A stretch of 43,182 nucleotides of DNA from Armatimonadia bacterium (GCA_039679385.1 JBDKVB010000134.1:1-43182), one strand, 5' to 3'; positions 15,912-23,229 are shown, numbered from the stretch's first letter. The notes: a model not told the origin generated them from the sequence alone. Translations and numbers: made by a program.

Positions 15912-16748
15912 ATGACGAACACCAACATGCCTGGCGAGGCAAGTCCGAACGGGATTAGGTTGCTTCTGTGCACGATCGCGTTCCGGGACAAGCTCCTGGA
16001 CTACGCGCTCGGCGTGTCCAGGAAGCTCGGCTTCGACGGGATCGAAATGTGGGGACGCGAGCCTCACGTGTCTGAGCGGTTTGACGAGACGCGCATGCGT
16101 GCGTCGCGGAAACTGCTGGACAGCCGTGGAGTGACTCCCTACGTGCTGGGGTCGTATCTGCGCTTTGGTCGGACCCGCAACGAGGCTGATGTCAACCTCA
16201 GCGACACGCTTCACGTGGCGCGCTGGCTCAAGACCAACCTGGTGCGCGTCTGGGCCTCAGATGTTGGTTCTGCACAGGCTACGGAGGAGGTCTGGCGCAC
16301 CACGGTCAGTGAGGCCCGGGAGGCCTGCGACCGTGCTGCGAAGCTGAACACGACCCTTGTGGTAGAGATGCATGCCGGGACGCTGGCAGACACCGGTCCG
16401 TCGACGATTCGCCTGGTCGAGGCGATCGGGCGCGACAACTTCAAGGTCAACTTCCAGATCGCCTCGCACAAGGACGGTCAGTCGTGCGAGGAGCGGCTGT
16501 CCATGGTGATGCCCTGGGTGGCACACGTCCATGCGCAGAACTACGTCGACATCCCTCAGCATCCCTCTGACCCTGTTCGGCGTGTCCCGCTGGCAACGGG
16601 AGTTGCCAACTACCCGGTCCTGATCGGTATGCTCAAAGAGGCGGGATACCAGGGCGCCATCGCCCTCGAGTTCCCCTATGACAACTGCGAGGATCGGGCG
16701 TCGGCCCTGGAGGAGGACCTGAGTTTCCTGCGGTCGATCTGCGGCTGA
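15912..16748 (+). CDS. Sugar phosphate isomerase/epimerase family protein
   Basis: 278 residues; ATG 15912 with GAGAG upstream. Xylose isomerase-like TIM barrel. Visible marks are LGFDGIEMWGREPHVSE in strand 2, a VRVWASDVGSA segment, LNTTLVVEMHAGTLADTG carrying the strand-5 metal-ligand Glu, FKVNFQIASHKDG, VAHVHAQNYVDIPQ and a closing GAIALEFPYDNCED with the last acidic ligand. The usual DxxH in strand 6 is replaced by FQIASHK: the His is kept and the Asp is Gln, as in some members. A metal-dependent isomerase or epimerase acting with the preceding dehydrogenase is the simplest reading. It is only distantly similar to the minus-strand protein ending at 3621. Confidence 0.82.
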   Translation: MTNTNMPGEASPNGIRLLLCTIAFRDKLLDYALGVSRKLGFDGIEMWGREPHVSERFDETRMRASRKLLDSRGVTPYVLGSYLRFGRTRNEADVNLSDTLHVARWLKTNLVRVWASDVGSAQATEEVWRTTVSEAREACDRAAKLNTTLVVEMHAGTLADTGPSTIRLVEAIGRDNFKVNFQIASHKDGQSCEERLSMVMPWVAHVHAQNYVDIPQHPSDPVRRVPLATGVANYPVLIGMLKEAGYQGAIALEFPYDNCEDRASALEEDLSFLRSICG

Positions 16749-16824
16749 GACGGTCCCTGACAGTCGAGGACCGGCCTTCCCTGGTTGGCCGAGGCGGCTC
16801 TGTGCAGCGCTGCGGGAGGTTGCG

Positions 16825-16974
16825 GTGAGACGTCATCTGTGGGTCGTGGCGGCAGTGGCAGCGGTGGCCCTGATGGCTGCCGGGCTTAGCCGGGGTGAGT
16901 GGAAGGTCGTGTTCCGCCACGCGACTGCCCTGTGCACCGCGTGCATCGGCCTCACGGAAGCTTCCTCTGAGTGA
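16825..16974 (+). CDS. 49-residue membrane micropeptide with CXXC motif (CD1871A-like)
   Basis: A GTG at 16825 follows GGGAGG with a five-base gap and opens 49 codons ending TGA. The peptide has a membrane helix (LWVVAAVAAVALMAAG), then the pattern GLSRGEWKVVFRHATALCTACIGLT with C37-T-A-C40. This matches the small CD1871A-type CXXC proteins of anaerobes, whose pattern is a helix, then YRGE, then NICLECIGIG. Those genes are commonly next to a polyferredoxin-like membrane protein, as here (48 bp to the next gene). The CXXC probably takes part in thiol redox or metal binding at the membrane. Its biochemical role is not known to me. It was found by reading the DNA, not by length. Confidence 0.75.
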   Translation: MRRHLWVVAAVAAVALMAAGLSRGEWKVVFRHATALCTACIGLTEASSE

Positions 16975-17022
16975 GCGGGCTCGATCTGACGGTGCAGTTC
17001 CCGCAGAGGCCGTCCTACGCGC

Positions 17023-17997
17023 ATGAGCGATCCACAGGTCGGCAACCAGGATCGAGGGTCCAATCCGCCTGGGGTATCACCGGGCGACGGATCGATTGCA
17101 CCGCCGGCACGACGTGGGCGTTCCCCAAGGCAGCTCCCCTGGGTATTGCGGAATCGGCTTGCAGTGCAGGTTGCCTCTGTGGTCTTCGCCAACTCCTTCT
17201 TTCTGCGGGGCTGGAAGGGTTTCTGCTACCCGGTACTGAACTGCTGGTCCTGCCCGTCGGCCAACTTCGCATGCCCGATTGGGGCGCTGCAGAACGCCTG
17301 CAGTGACGCTGGCTACACGGTTCCCGGTGCGACGAACCCGGTCCGGGCTGTGCTGGCTGCGCTGCCGGTGTACGCTCTGGGCACGCTGCTGCTATTCAGC
17401 AGCCTGTTTGGCCGGATGATGTGTGGGTGGCTGTGCCCCTTCGGATGGCTGCAGGAGCAGGTGGGGCGGCTGCGGAAGGCCAAGGCACCCTTACCGCAGT
17501 GGCTCAGTTACCCGCGCTACCTGATCCTGGTCGCGCTGGTCTTTGTCATCCCGTACTACACGCACACGCCGTGGTTCTCGAAGCTGTGCCCGCAGGGAGC
17601 GCTGGAAGGCGGCCTGCTACAGCCGCTCCTGCACCCTGAGTTGCGCCCAATGATGCGCGAGTGGTGGTGGCTCAAGCAGGTCATCCTTCTCGGCACGCTC
17701 GTGGCGATGCTTTTCTGGCGGCGTCCGTTCTGCAAGGTAGTCTGCCCGCTGGGTGCGATCTTTGCGCTCTTCCACCGGTTCAGCGCCTGGGATATCCGGT
17801 GGGAGCGGGCAAAGTGCGTGGATTGCTTGTGGTGTGTGGAGAACTGCCCGCAGGGGATTGATCCGCGTCGCGAGGTGAACAGCCACACTTGCGTGGATTG
17901 TCTGGAGTGCCGGAAATGCCCCTACGACGCGATCTACTCCGCGCCGAAGTGGGCGCCGCCACGCGAGGAGACAGAGCCGGAACTCAAGGGGAGTTAG
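17023..17997 (+). CDS. NapH/NosR-like polytopic membrane 4Fe-4S protein
   Basis: 324 residues; the ATG at 17023 has only a weak ribosome site, so the start is less certain. After a polar N-terminus come several membrane helices (about 110-130, 165-185 and 215-235). Cysteine motifs in order: C68-Y-P-V-L-N-C74-W-S-C77-P with C84-P in the first loop, MMCGWLCPFGWLQE, LCPQGALEGG, FCKVVCPLGAIFALF, then a ferredoxin-like tail with C265/C268/C271/C275-P and C290/C293/C296/C299-P. The tail should hold two 4Fe-4S clusters. In the second, the spacing between the third and fourth Cys is two residues rather than three. The protein likely moves electrons through the membrane, and the adjacent CXXC micropeptide suggests they act together. 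Donor and acceptor are unknown. Confidence 0.87.
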   Translation: MSDPQVGNQDRGSNPPGVSPGDGSIAPPARRGRSPRQLPWVLRNRLAVQVASVVFANSFFLRGWKGFCYPVLNCWSCPSANFACPIGALQNACSDAGYTVPGATNPVRAVLAALPVYALGTLLLFSSLFGRMMCGWLCPFGWLQEQVGRLRKAKAPLPQWLSYPRYLILVALVFVIPYYTHTPWFSKLCPQGALEGGLLQPLLHPELRPMMREWWWLKQVILLGTLVAMLFWRRPFCKVVCPLGAIFALFHRFSAWDIRWERAKCVDCLWCVENCPQGIDPRREVNSHTCVDCLECRKCPYDAIYSAPKWAPPREETEPELKGS

Positions 17998-18052
17998 GTG
18001 GAGCCAGGACCCCGGGGGGCAGGCGTGTCGGGGTGCCGCCACCAGTAGCGAT

Positions 18053-18754
18053 ATGGCTGATCCTTTCGAACGTTCGCAGATCGATAGTCTGACCGTACGC
18101 GTGCTGCGTCCCGGGGAACGAGCGCGTCCCGATGTTCGCCTGCTTAACCTGGACGGCAAGCTGTGCGTGATTAAGGACTACGCGAACCAGGGGCCGCTGT
18201 TCAAGCGGGTCCTGGGTGCGTATCTGGTGTGGCGCGAGAAGGTGGCCTTCGAGCGTGCGGCCGGCATCGAGGGCATTCCGCGAGTGGTCGGCACGATCGG
18301 TCCCTCCGCGCTCGTGACGGAGTACCTGGAGTCGGTCGAGATAACTTCGGCGCCGCGGGAGTTGCTCACGGCGGAGTTCTTCGAGCAGTTGTCGGCCCTG
18401 GTGGAGGCCCTGCACGCACGCGGCATCGTTCACGGGGACCTCAAGAAGCTGGAGAACACGCTGGTGACGCCCGACGGCAAGCCGGCGCTGGTGGACTTCA
18501 CGGCAGCCTTCGTGACGGGGTCGAGCCCGCTGACGGCCGTCGCATTCCCGTGGATCTGCGATGACGACCGGCGGGCCGTGGTGAAGCTGAAGTCACGGCT
18601 GGCGCCGGAGTTGGTGACGCCGGAGGAGGAGGCGTTCCTGGAGGAGCGCAGCGCGGTCGAGAAGGCCTTCCGGTGGTCACGACGCTATGTGCGCTACGTT
18701 GTGAAGCGGTACTCGACGCCCGAACAGGAGCGGGCCTCGATTCGTCTCAAATAG
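18053..18754 (+). CDS. Protein kinase-like (Kdo/RIO-type) small kinase
   Basis: 233 residues. The kinase-like core has VIKDY with K41 as candidate ATP lysine, ERAAGIEGIPRVVG, LVTEYLE as hinge, ALHARGIVHGDLKKLENTLV with catalytic D129 and N135, and PALVDFT with metal-ligand D148. The usual DFG is DFT. The HGDLxxxN signature is as in lipopolysaccharide (Kdo) kinases and RIO/Bud32-like kinases. No membrane segment. Substrate could be a lipid-linked sugar or a protein. It lies 55 bp downstream of the 4Fe-4S protein gene, so it could belong to that operon. The start has no clear ribosome site. The tail is basic (RYVRYVVKRY), which could bind membrane. Confidence 0.75.
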   Translation: MADPFERSQIDSLTVRVLRPGERARPDVRLLNLDGKLCVIKDYANQGPLFKRVLGAYLVWREKVAFERAAGIEGIPRVVGTIGPSALVTEYLESVEITSAPRELLTAEFFEQLSALVEALHARGIVHGDLKKLENTLVTPDGKPALVDFTAAFVTGSSPLTAVAFPWICDDDRRAVVKLKSRLAPELVTPEEEAFLEERSAVEKAFRWSRRYVRYVVKRYSTPEQERASIRLK

Positions 18755-18818
18755 GGTCTGCTTATGTATGGTAGTGGTGGCCGGCGGGTATGATGTAGTC
18801 GTTGGGGGCTTGGATTGA

Positions 18819-18847
18819 CCGCGGCAGGGGTTCGAACCCGGCTGCGG
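18819..18847 (+). other. 29-nt stable hairpin with T-arm-like loop
   Basis: Eleven-base arms at 18819-18829 and 18837-18847 pair with one mismatch and one G-T pair around a GTTCGAA loop. The core 18828-18839 is also a 12-bp DNA palindrome. It lies immediately before the tandem ECF-like promoter boxes of the sigma gene. No T run follows on either strand, so it is not a simple terminator. Confidence 0.45.
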
Positions 18848-18849
18848 GA

Positions 18850-18905
18850 GGGAACGGCACGCAAAACTGTGGAGGTCGGGAACTCGGCGGCTGTGGGGCA
18901 ACGTT
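18850..18905 (+). promoter_or_regulatory. Two tandem ECF-type promoter boxes before the sigma factor gene
   Basis: GGGAAC at 18850-18855 is followed by 19 bases and GTC (18875-18877). A second GGGAAC at 18878-18883 is followed by 19 bases and GTT (18903-18905, within CGTT). The two units repeat every 28 bp and resemble ECF sigma promoters (GGAAC near -35, CGTC or CGTT near -10). The start codon lies 62 bp downstream, which fits autoregulation by the encoded sigma factor. Confidence 0.5.
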
Positions 18906-18966
18906 ACTGAGGTTGTAGCGATGACCGAACCCGCCACCGATTGTCCCATGCAAAGAGGGAGTTAGG

Positions 18967-19551
18967 GTGGGCCTTTTCTCCGGCAGGGAAGAGAAAAAGC
19001 AGCGGGCGAGACGCGAGCAGTTCGAAGCGTTAGCCGGCAAGTATTACCGTGACATCTTCAACGCGGCCTTGCGAATGACAGGCAGCTATGCGGATGCGGA
19101 AGACCTGACTCAGGAGGCCTTCATGAAGGCCTACGTGGCCTTCGATCAGTTCACCCTGGGCACGAACTTCCGGGCCTGGCTGTTGCGGATCGTCACGAAC
19201 ACACATATCAACCGGTACCGACGGGCCTGTCGCACGCCAGACACCATGGCGTGGGAGGACCTGACCGACGGCGGGACACGTCGCGTGGCGGAAGAAGCCT
19301 CCAAGGACCCACTTCCGGAGGACGAGGTTCTCGCCGGGATCCCGGACGAGACCATCGGACCTGCGCTGGCGGCGCTGCCTGACGAGTTCCGTGAGGCCGT
19401 CATTCTGTCGGACATGCACGAGCTGTCGTACAAGGAGATCGCCGAGAGCCTCGGCATCCCTCTGGGTACGGTACGGAGCCGGATCTTCCGTGGCAGGCGG
19501 TTGCTGCGGGAGTCCTTGGCCGAGTACGCCAGAGCCAACGGGATCATCTAG
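18967..19551 (+). CDS. ECF-type RNA polymerase sigma factor
   Basis: 194 residues from GTG 18967 with GAGGGAG upstream. Region 2 (about 20-90) contains YYRDIFNAALRMTGSYADAEDLTQEAFMKAYVAFDQF and FRAWLLRIVTNTHINRYRR, the core-binding and -10 recognition helices. Region 4 (about 130-185) contains IGPALAALPDEFREAVILSDMHELSYKEIAESLGIPLGTVRSRIFRGRRLLRE, with the helix-turn-helix. There is no region 3, as expected for extracytoplasmic-function sigma factors. The nearest resemblance I recognise is to SigR/RpoE-like ECF groups. The gene lies nine bases before a zinc anti-sigma gene and downstream of tandem ECF-like promoters, indicating a self-activating pair. Confidence 0.95.
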   Translation: MGLFSGREEKKQRARREQFEALAGKYYRDIFNAALRMTGSYADAEDLTQEAFMKAYVAFDQFTLGTNFRAWLLRIVTNTHINRYRRACRTPDTMAWEDLTDGGTRRVAEEASKDPLPEDEVLAGIPDETIGPALAALPDEFREAVILSDMHELSYKEIAESLGIPLGTVRSRIFRGRRLLRESLAEYARANGII

Positions 19552-19560
19552 GTTTGCGCT

Positions 19561-20343
19561 ATGAGTCCTGAGTGCCCCATCACCGAAGACGAGATCAACG
19601 CCCTCGTGGATGGTGAGACATCTGGTCGTGAGCAGAAACGGATCGCGGCACATGTGGTGACCTGCCCGATCTGCAGCGCCGTTGCCGGCGGTACCCTGGC
19701 GAGTAAGCGGCTCCTCGGAGCTCGCGCTCAGCCGGTGGAAGCTCCGGCAGGTTCCTGGGAGCGTATGCTCAGTGCCCTGGATGCTGCAGACGGCGTTCGG
19801 CGTGCCACCTGCGTGCACGGTTCGCACTGGCGCTTTGATACGACGCAAGCGCTGGCCTTTGCGGGACTACTGCTGATCGTGGCCGGGGTCTGGCACTCCT
19901 ATGGGCTGCAGTCGGCGAGCAGGTACAGCTCGGTCTTCCTGCGCACCCACTCGGCCGCCTTCTCAAACCTGCGGGCTAGTACACCACCGATGCCAAACGT
20001 GCGCGACGTGGTGACGCCCAGTCCGGGTGGCGTGCAGTGGGTCCCGGTGGCCCGAGCGCTCTTCCCGCTTGAGGGTGAACTGGCGGAGCACACCCTGTAC
20101 CGGGTCGACCGCACACCTATATCCGAGTTTGTCGTATCGCCCAAGATCCTGCACTCGTGTGGGCTGACGCCGGTCAGGTACCGTGACGTCGAGTACTCAG
20201 TGCGCAGCGATCCGAGGGGCACGATGGTTGCGTGGCAGTCGGCAGGGGTGACGTATATTCTCGTCGGGCGCACCGGCCCCAGTGATCTGCTGGCGCTTGC
20301 CTCGGCGAGACGATCCCAGGCCTCGACCGTCCGCAGCTTCTGA
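19561..20343 (+). CDS. Zinc-finger (ZAS/zf-HC2) transmembrane anti-sigma factor
   Basis: 260 residues, starting nine bases after the sigma factor stop. The N-terminal domain has the ZAS zinc motif H31-x3-C35-x2-C38 (HVVTCPIC), preceded by DEINALVDGETSGREQKRIAAHV, the typical sigma-binding helices. A membrane helix follows (ALAFAGLLLIVAGVWHSYGL, about 99-118), then about 140 residues outside, rich in small loops and with no domain I know. It should hold the sigma factor inactive at the membrane and release it on an envelope or redox signal. The zinc cysteines could also respond to oxidants. The outside part may be the sensor. Confidence 0.9.
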   Translation: MSPECPITEDEINALVDGETSGREQKRIAAHVVTCPICSAVAGGTLASKRLLGARAQPVEAPAGSWERMLSALDAADGVRRATCVHGSHWRFDTTQALAFAGLLLIVAGVWHSYGLQSASRYSSVFLRTHSAAFSNLRASTPPMPNVRDVVTPSPGGVQWVPVARALFPLEGELAEHTLYRVDRTPISEFVVSPKILHSCGLTPVRYRDVEYSVRSDPRGTMVAWQSAGVTYILVGRTGPSDLLALASARRSQASTVRSF

Positions 20344-20369
20344 GGCTGCACAACTACACTCGACTACTC

Positions 20370-20393
20370 GCCTCCGGCAGAGATGCCGGAGGC
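20370..20393 (+). terminator. Hairpin after the anti-sigma gene, possible terminator
   Basis: A perfect 10-bp stem (20370-20379 with 20384-20393) closes a GAGA tetraloop. It lies 27 bp after the anti-sigma stop codon. The following bases TTGACTG are poor in T, so termination may be inefficient. Confidence 0.55.
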
Positions 20394-20464
20394 TTGACTG
20401 TGCCCGGAGGTCTGCGGTACCGTCTGCCTTCGGAGACCAAGACACGCAACAGAGGATAGGGCCC

Positions 20465-21250
20465 ATGACCTTCTTTGACTGCCACTGCCACACGGAACGC
20501 TCTGCCTGCGCCGAGGACGTCAGCCTGGCCATGTATGTGGAGATCGCGCGCACCAGTGACCGGGTGTTTGCGGTGACCGACCATAGCGCGCAACTGTTCT
20601 ACGGCCCGGAGCACCCCTGGGGCTTCTGGCAAGACGATGCAGAAGAGAAGTTCGCGGAAGGCTACGACGAGGGCATGGCCCGCTGCCAGGACTACGCGGA
20701 GTGGGTGAGAGGTGCGCAGACGGGTGGGATGCTCGTCGGCACGGAGCTGGATGTCTTCTACGATGGCACGCTGGTCTTCGACCCGGAGCTGCTCGGCGAA
20801 CTGGACTTCGTCATCGGGGCTGTCCATGGCGCCCGGGCCCTCAAGAAGGAGCTGCCGCTCGAAGACGTCATTGACGAGTTCAAGACGCGAACGCTGCACC
20901 TGTGTGAAGCGGGCGTGGATGCCCTGGCGCACCCCTTCCGGGAGTGGAAGCAGAAGGAACGCCCGGTACCGATGGACCTGATTGACTGGCTGGTCACGAC
21001 GGCCGCCGATGCGGAGACGGCGATCGAGCTCAACTGCCACTACAAGGTTCCGGAGTGGGATCTTCCGATGCTGCAGAGGTGTGTTGAGGCGGGTGTGCCG
21101 ATTGCGATTGGCACCGACACACACCGCAAGCGGGAGTTTGGCGAGTTCAGCTACCACGAGGAGTTGCTGGCGCAGGCCGGGATCGCTGAGGCGGACTGGG
21201 GCACCGCGCTACTGGGCGCTCCTCAGGTACAAAAGATTCCGGCATCCTAG
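20465..21250 (+). CDS. PHP-domain metal-dependent hydrolase
   Basis: 261 residues from ATG 20465, which follows GAGGATAGGG; in-frame starts further upstream overlap the hairpin. PHP motif I is FDCHCHTE (H7 and H9), then VFAVTDHSAQ (D and H), GTELDVF (motif II Glu), GAVHGAR (motif III His), DALAHPFR and GTDTHRK near the end (motif IV, Asp and His). All metal-ligand groups are visible, so it should bind two or three divalent ions. Relatives are histidinol-phosphate phosphatases, trinucleotide 3'-to-5' hydrolases and many uncharacterised phosphoesterases. The lack of histidine biosynthesis genes nearby argues against naming it hisK. Confidence 0.85.
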   Translation: MTFFDCHCHTERSACAEDVSLAMYVEIARTSDRVFAVTDHSAQLFYGPEHPWGFWQDDAEEKFAEGYDEGMARCQDYAEWVRGAQTGGMLVGTELDVFYDGTLVFDPELLGELDFVIGAVHGARALKKELPLEDVIDEFKTRTLHLCEAGVDALAHPFREWKQKERPVPMDLIDWLVTTAADAETAIELNCHYKVPEWDLPMLQRCVEAGVPIAIGTDTHRKREFGEFSYHEELLAQAGIAEADWGTALLGAPQVQKIPAS

Positions 21251-21390
21251 TGGCTAACAGGTGAAACCAAGGGGCTCGAGGTCTGTCTATTGAGTCACGG
21301 AACAAGTGCCTTGCATCGTGGCTTACAACGCACCCTTAGGCACGTATCGAAACGAATGGGGCTCGCCCTTTCGGCGGGCGAACGATACGG

Positions 21391-22764
21391 ATGCCCACCT
21401 GCCCACATCCCTATGAGTTGCAGAGCCTGATCGACGGCGCCGCGAGCGACGAGGAGTTGCGGCGGCTCCGCGAGCATGCGGCTGGCTGCGATGCGTGCGC
21501 CAAGCACCTGGCGGAGCTCGAACGTCTGCGCTGGCTCTTGCGGGCCAAGCGCCTTGAGCCGCCGGCCGGCCTGCTTGAGCACATCCTGCAGTTTGTGGCG
21601 ACGGCGATTCCCGTACGGAAGCTCGCCTGCAAGGAAGCGCGCGAGCTTGCCAGTGCCTACATCGACGACGAGCTCAATGAGCTTGAGCGTGAGACCCTCG
21701 AAGCCCACCTCTTCGCCTGTGATGACTGCTTCTACGAATACGTTGCGATGCGGACAGCCGCGCAAGCCATGCGCGAGGCCCCGCCTGTGGTGGCCAGTGA
21801 GGGGCTGAAGGCGCGGATCCTGGCGGCTGTGGCTGCTGATGAGGTATCGGCTGCACCGACACCCGCTCCGCCGATGGTGCGTGTCCGTTTTGCGCCGGCA
21901 TCAGGATGGCGCCGCGTCCTTGTTCCGACGATGGCGATTGCTGCGATGGCGGTTCTGTGCTTCGGCGTGGTGCAGGTCATGAACCAGCCGAGCGCTCCTG
22001 GAGTTCCCGGCCCTCAGCCTGCGGCCACGGTGGCATCAGCCCCGTCTGTGCAGCCGGAAGCGTCTGCCACCGTCCCGTCAGATCGCCTTGATACTGAAGC
22101 GCCGGCAACGCCCGCACCGGGGACGCCGGTCGCCGCACCTTCTGTGAACACGCCGCCTGCCACTACCCTGGCGAAGCCGGAAGAGGCACGACTGGCAGCA
22201 GGCCCCGCGGCAACTGTGGGGCTTCCGAGAGCCACGACGAACCGTGGCGTAGCAGCGCCCTCACGTGGTACCAAGCCTGTCTCGAGGATGGTGGCGAGTG
22301 CGGCGACGTCGGCTGTCCGGGGCGGCAGTACTTCGGCTCCGCGTCGGGTTGCCGTCCTTGCGCCGCCGGTCACTCGCGAGGCACCGCGACTGGCTTCCGC
22401 CGGTCGAACGGCCAGCACTCCGCGAGCGGGTTACCGCCCCAACGTCCTTCGCACCTTGGCACCTTCGGCGAGCATGGCCTCGACGGGCGTCACCGGTGTG
22501 CGGTCGCTGGGCTCCGGTGGGCCCTCTGCGCCCCTGACGCGCCCGGAACCCCGGATCGCCCGAAACGATGGTCTTGAGGAGACGCCGGCGGACCGGCTGG
22601 AGAGCCGCCGTCTGGTGAGGACAGTCTCCGGTTCGCACCGGGTATACGAGGGGTCGGGCGACGTGCGTGAGAAGCTGGCGGCTGTCTCGAGCCGGATCAA
22701 TGAGGAAGCGAACTCCGGACGCCGCCTGAGCGGTGGCTCCGGGATGGCGCTGGGTAAGGACTAG
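21391..22764 (+). CDS. Membrane protein with two tandem zf-HC2 anti-sigma-like zinc motifs
   Basis: 457 residues. Two zinc motifs of the anti-sigma type occur in tandem: H29-x3-C33-x2-C36 (HAAGCDAC) and H106-x3-C110-x2-C113 (HLFACDDC), each after a run of helix such as ELQSLIDGAASDEELRRLREH and ELASAYIDDELNELERETLEAH. A membrane helix lies at about 172-190 (VLVPTMAIAAMAVLCFGVVQV). The remaining 260 residues are Ala, Pro, Ser and Thr-rich and probably unstructured outside the membrane. A sigma factor gene is not adjacent, the nearest being that at 18967. It may bind a sigma factor encoded elsewhere or the same one. Start at ATG 21391 has only a weak ribosome site. Confidence 0.75.
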   Translation: MPTCPHPYELQSLIDGAASDEELRRLREHAAGCDACAKHLAELERLRWLLRAKRLEPPAGLLEHILQFVATAIPVRKLACKEARELASAYIDDELNELERETLEAHLFACDDCFYEYVAMRTAAQAMREAPPVVASEGLKARILAAVAADEVSAAPTPAPPMVRVRFAPASGWRRVLVPTMAIAAMAVLCFGVVQVMNQPSAPGVPGPQPAATVASAPSVQPEASATVPSDRLDTEAPATPAPGTPVAAPSVNTPPATTLAKPEEARLAAGPAATVGLPRATTNRGVAAPSRGTKPVSRMVASAATSAVRGGSTSAPRRVAVLAPPVTREAPRLASAGRTASTPRAGYRPNVLRTLAPSASMASTGVTGVRSLGSGGPSAPLTRPEPRIARNDGLEETPADRLESRRLVRTVSGSHRVYEGSGDVREKLAAVSSRINEEANSGRRLSGGSGMALGKD

Positions 22765-22847
22765 CCGGAGACCGGACCGATACGTGGCAACCCCGGGCGA
22801 GGCACACCGGGGCTGAGTTCGTCGTGTTCACCTTTGGAGACCACCCC

Positions 22848-22876
22848 TTGCGGACACGGCAGTAGCGTGGTATACT
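22848..22876 (+). promoter_or_regulatory. Sigma-70 promoter for rpmE
   Basis: TTGCGG (22848-22853), a 17-bp spacer and TATACT (22871-22876) lie 58 bp before the rpmE start codon. The -10 box matches five of six consensus bases and the -35 box four of six. Position and spacing fit a housekeeping promoter. Confidence 0.75.
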
Positions 22877-22934
22877 CCAGCCTTGCTTTGGGCAGGAGCC
22901 CGCGAGGCTGCTGCAATCGAGGAGACGAGGCACC

Positions 22935-23156
22935 ATGAAACCGGATATCCATCCCCAGTACGTTGAGTGCAAGGTAATCTGCGCTTGTGGCGAGACCTTC
23001 ATGACGCGCTCCACGAAGCCCGAGATCAAGGTGGAGATCTGCAGCAAGTGCCACCCGTTCTTCACCGGCACGCAGAAGATCGTTGACACCGAGGGTCGGG
23101 TCGAACGCTTCATCAAGCGTTACGGTCTGCAGGAACGCTACACAAAGAAGTCCTAG
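22935..23156 (+). CDS. rpmE: 50S ribosomal protein L31 (zinc-binding form)
   Basis: 73 residues; ATG 22935 follows GAGGAGACGAGG. The sequence [22 protein letters not shown], then [10 protein letters not shown] and [17 protein letters not shown], is that of L31. The four zinc cysteines are C16, C18, C36 and C39, so this is the C+ type that carries zinc. L31 sits at the central protuberance and bridges the subunits. It heads the rpmE - DUF1385 - prfA - prmC cluster, a conserved arrangement in several bacterial phyla. A terminator 22 bp after the stop may limit read-through into the next gene. Confidence 0.97.
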   Translation: MKPDIHPQYVECKVICACGETFMTRSTKPEIKVEICSKCHPFFTGTQKIVDTEGRVERFIKRYGLQERYTKKS

Positions 23157-23177
23157 CTGCGCGAGGCTAACCGACAG

Positions 23178-23204
23178 GCCCAGGCGTCATGGCGCCTGGG
23201 CTTT
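23178..23204 (+). terminator. Terminator after rpmE
   Basis: GCCCAGGCG (23178-23186) pairs with CGCCTGGGC (23193-23201) around a six-base loop, then TTT. The short T run suggests partial termination, which would let some transcripts reach the DUF1385 gene 26 bp further on. Confidence 0.68.
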
Positions 23205-23229
23205 GCGCTACCCCTGAGGTATGTGGACG

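Noticed and set aside
18819-18850. A possible tRNA gene from the GGTTCGAACC string
   Set aside because: On either strand the T-stem pairs only partly, no acceptor stem or anticodon arm fits at the right distance, and the CCA position is wrong by three bases.
18840-18940. A cyclic-di-GMP or cobalamin riboswitch before the sigma factor gene
   Set aside because: CACGCAAA and GGTTGTAGCG look similar to parts of the cyclic-di-GMP-I consensus, but the GGCAAACC hairpin and the GGACGCAAAGCC core are missing. No cobalamin box was found.
20394-20425. TTGACT as a -35 box for the PHP gene
   Set aside because: No -10-like hexamer lies at 16-18 bp. TACCGT is the nearest and matches poorly.
21299-21325. 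A GGAAC box upstream of the double zinc-finger gene as an ECF promoter
   Set aside because: No GTC or GTT lies 16-19 bases downstream, so it does not match the sites found before the sigma factor gene.
22791-22812. A terminator after the double zinc-finger gene
   Set aside because: CCCCGG/CCGGGG gives only a six-bp stem with a ten-base loop and no T run.
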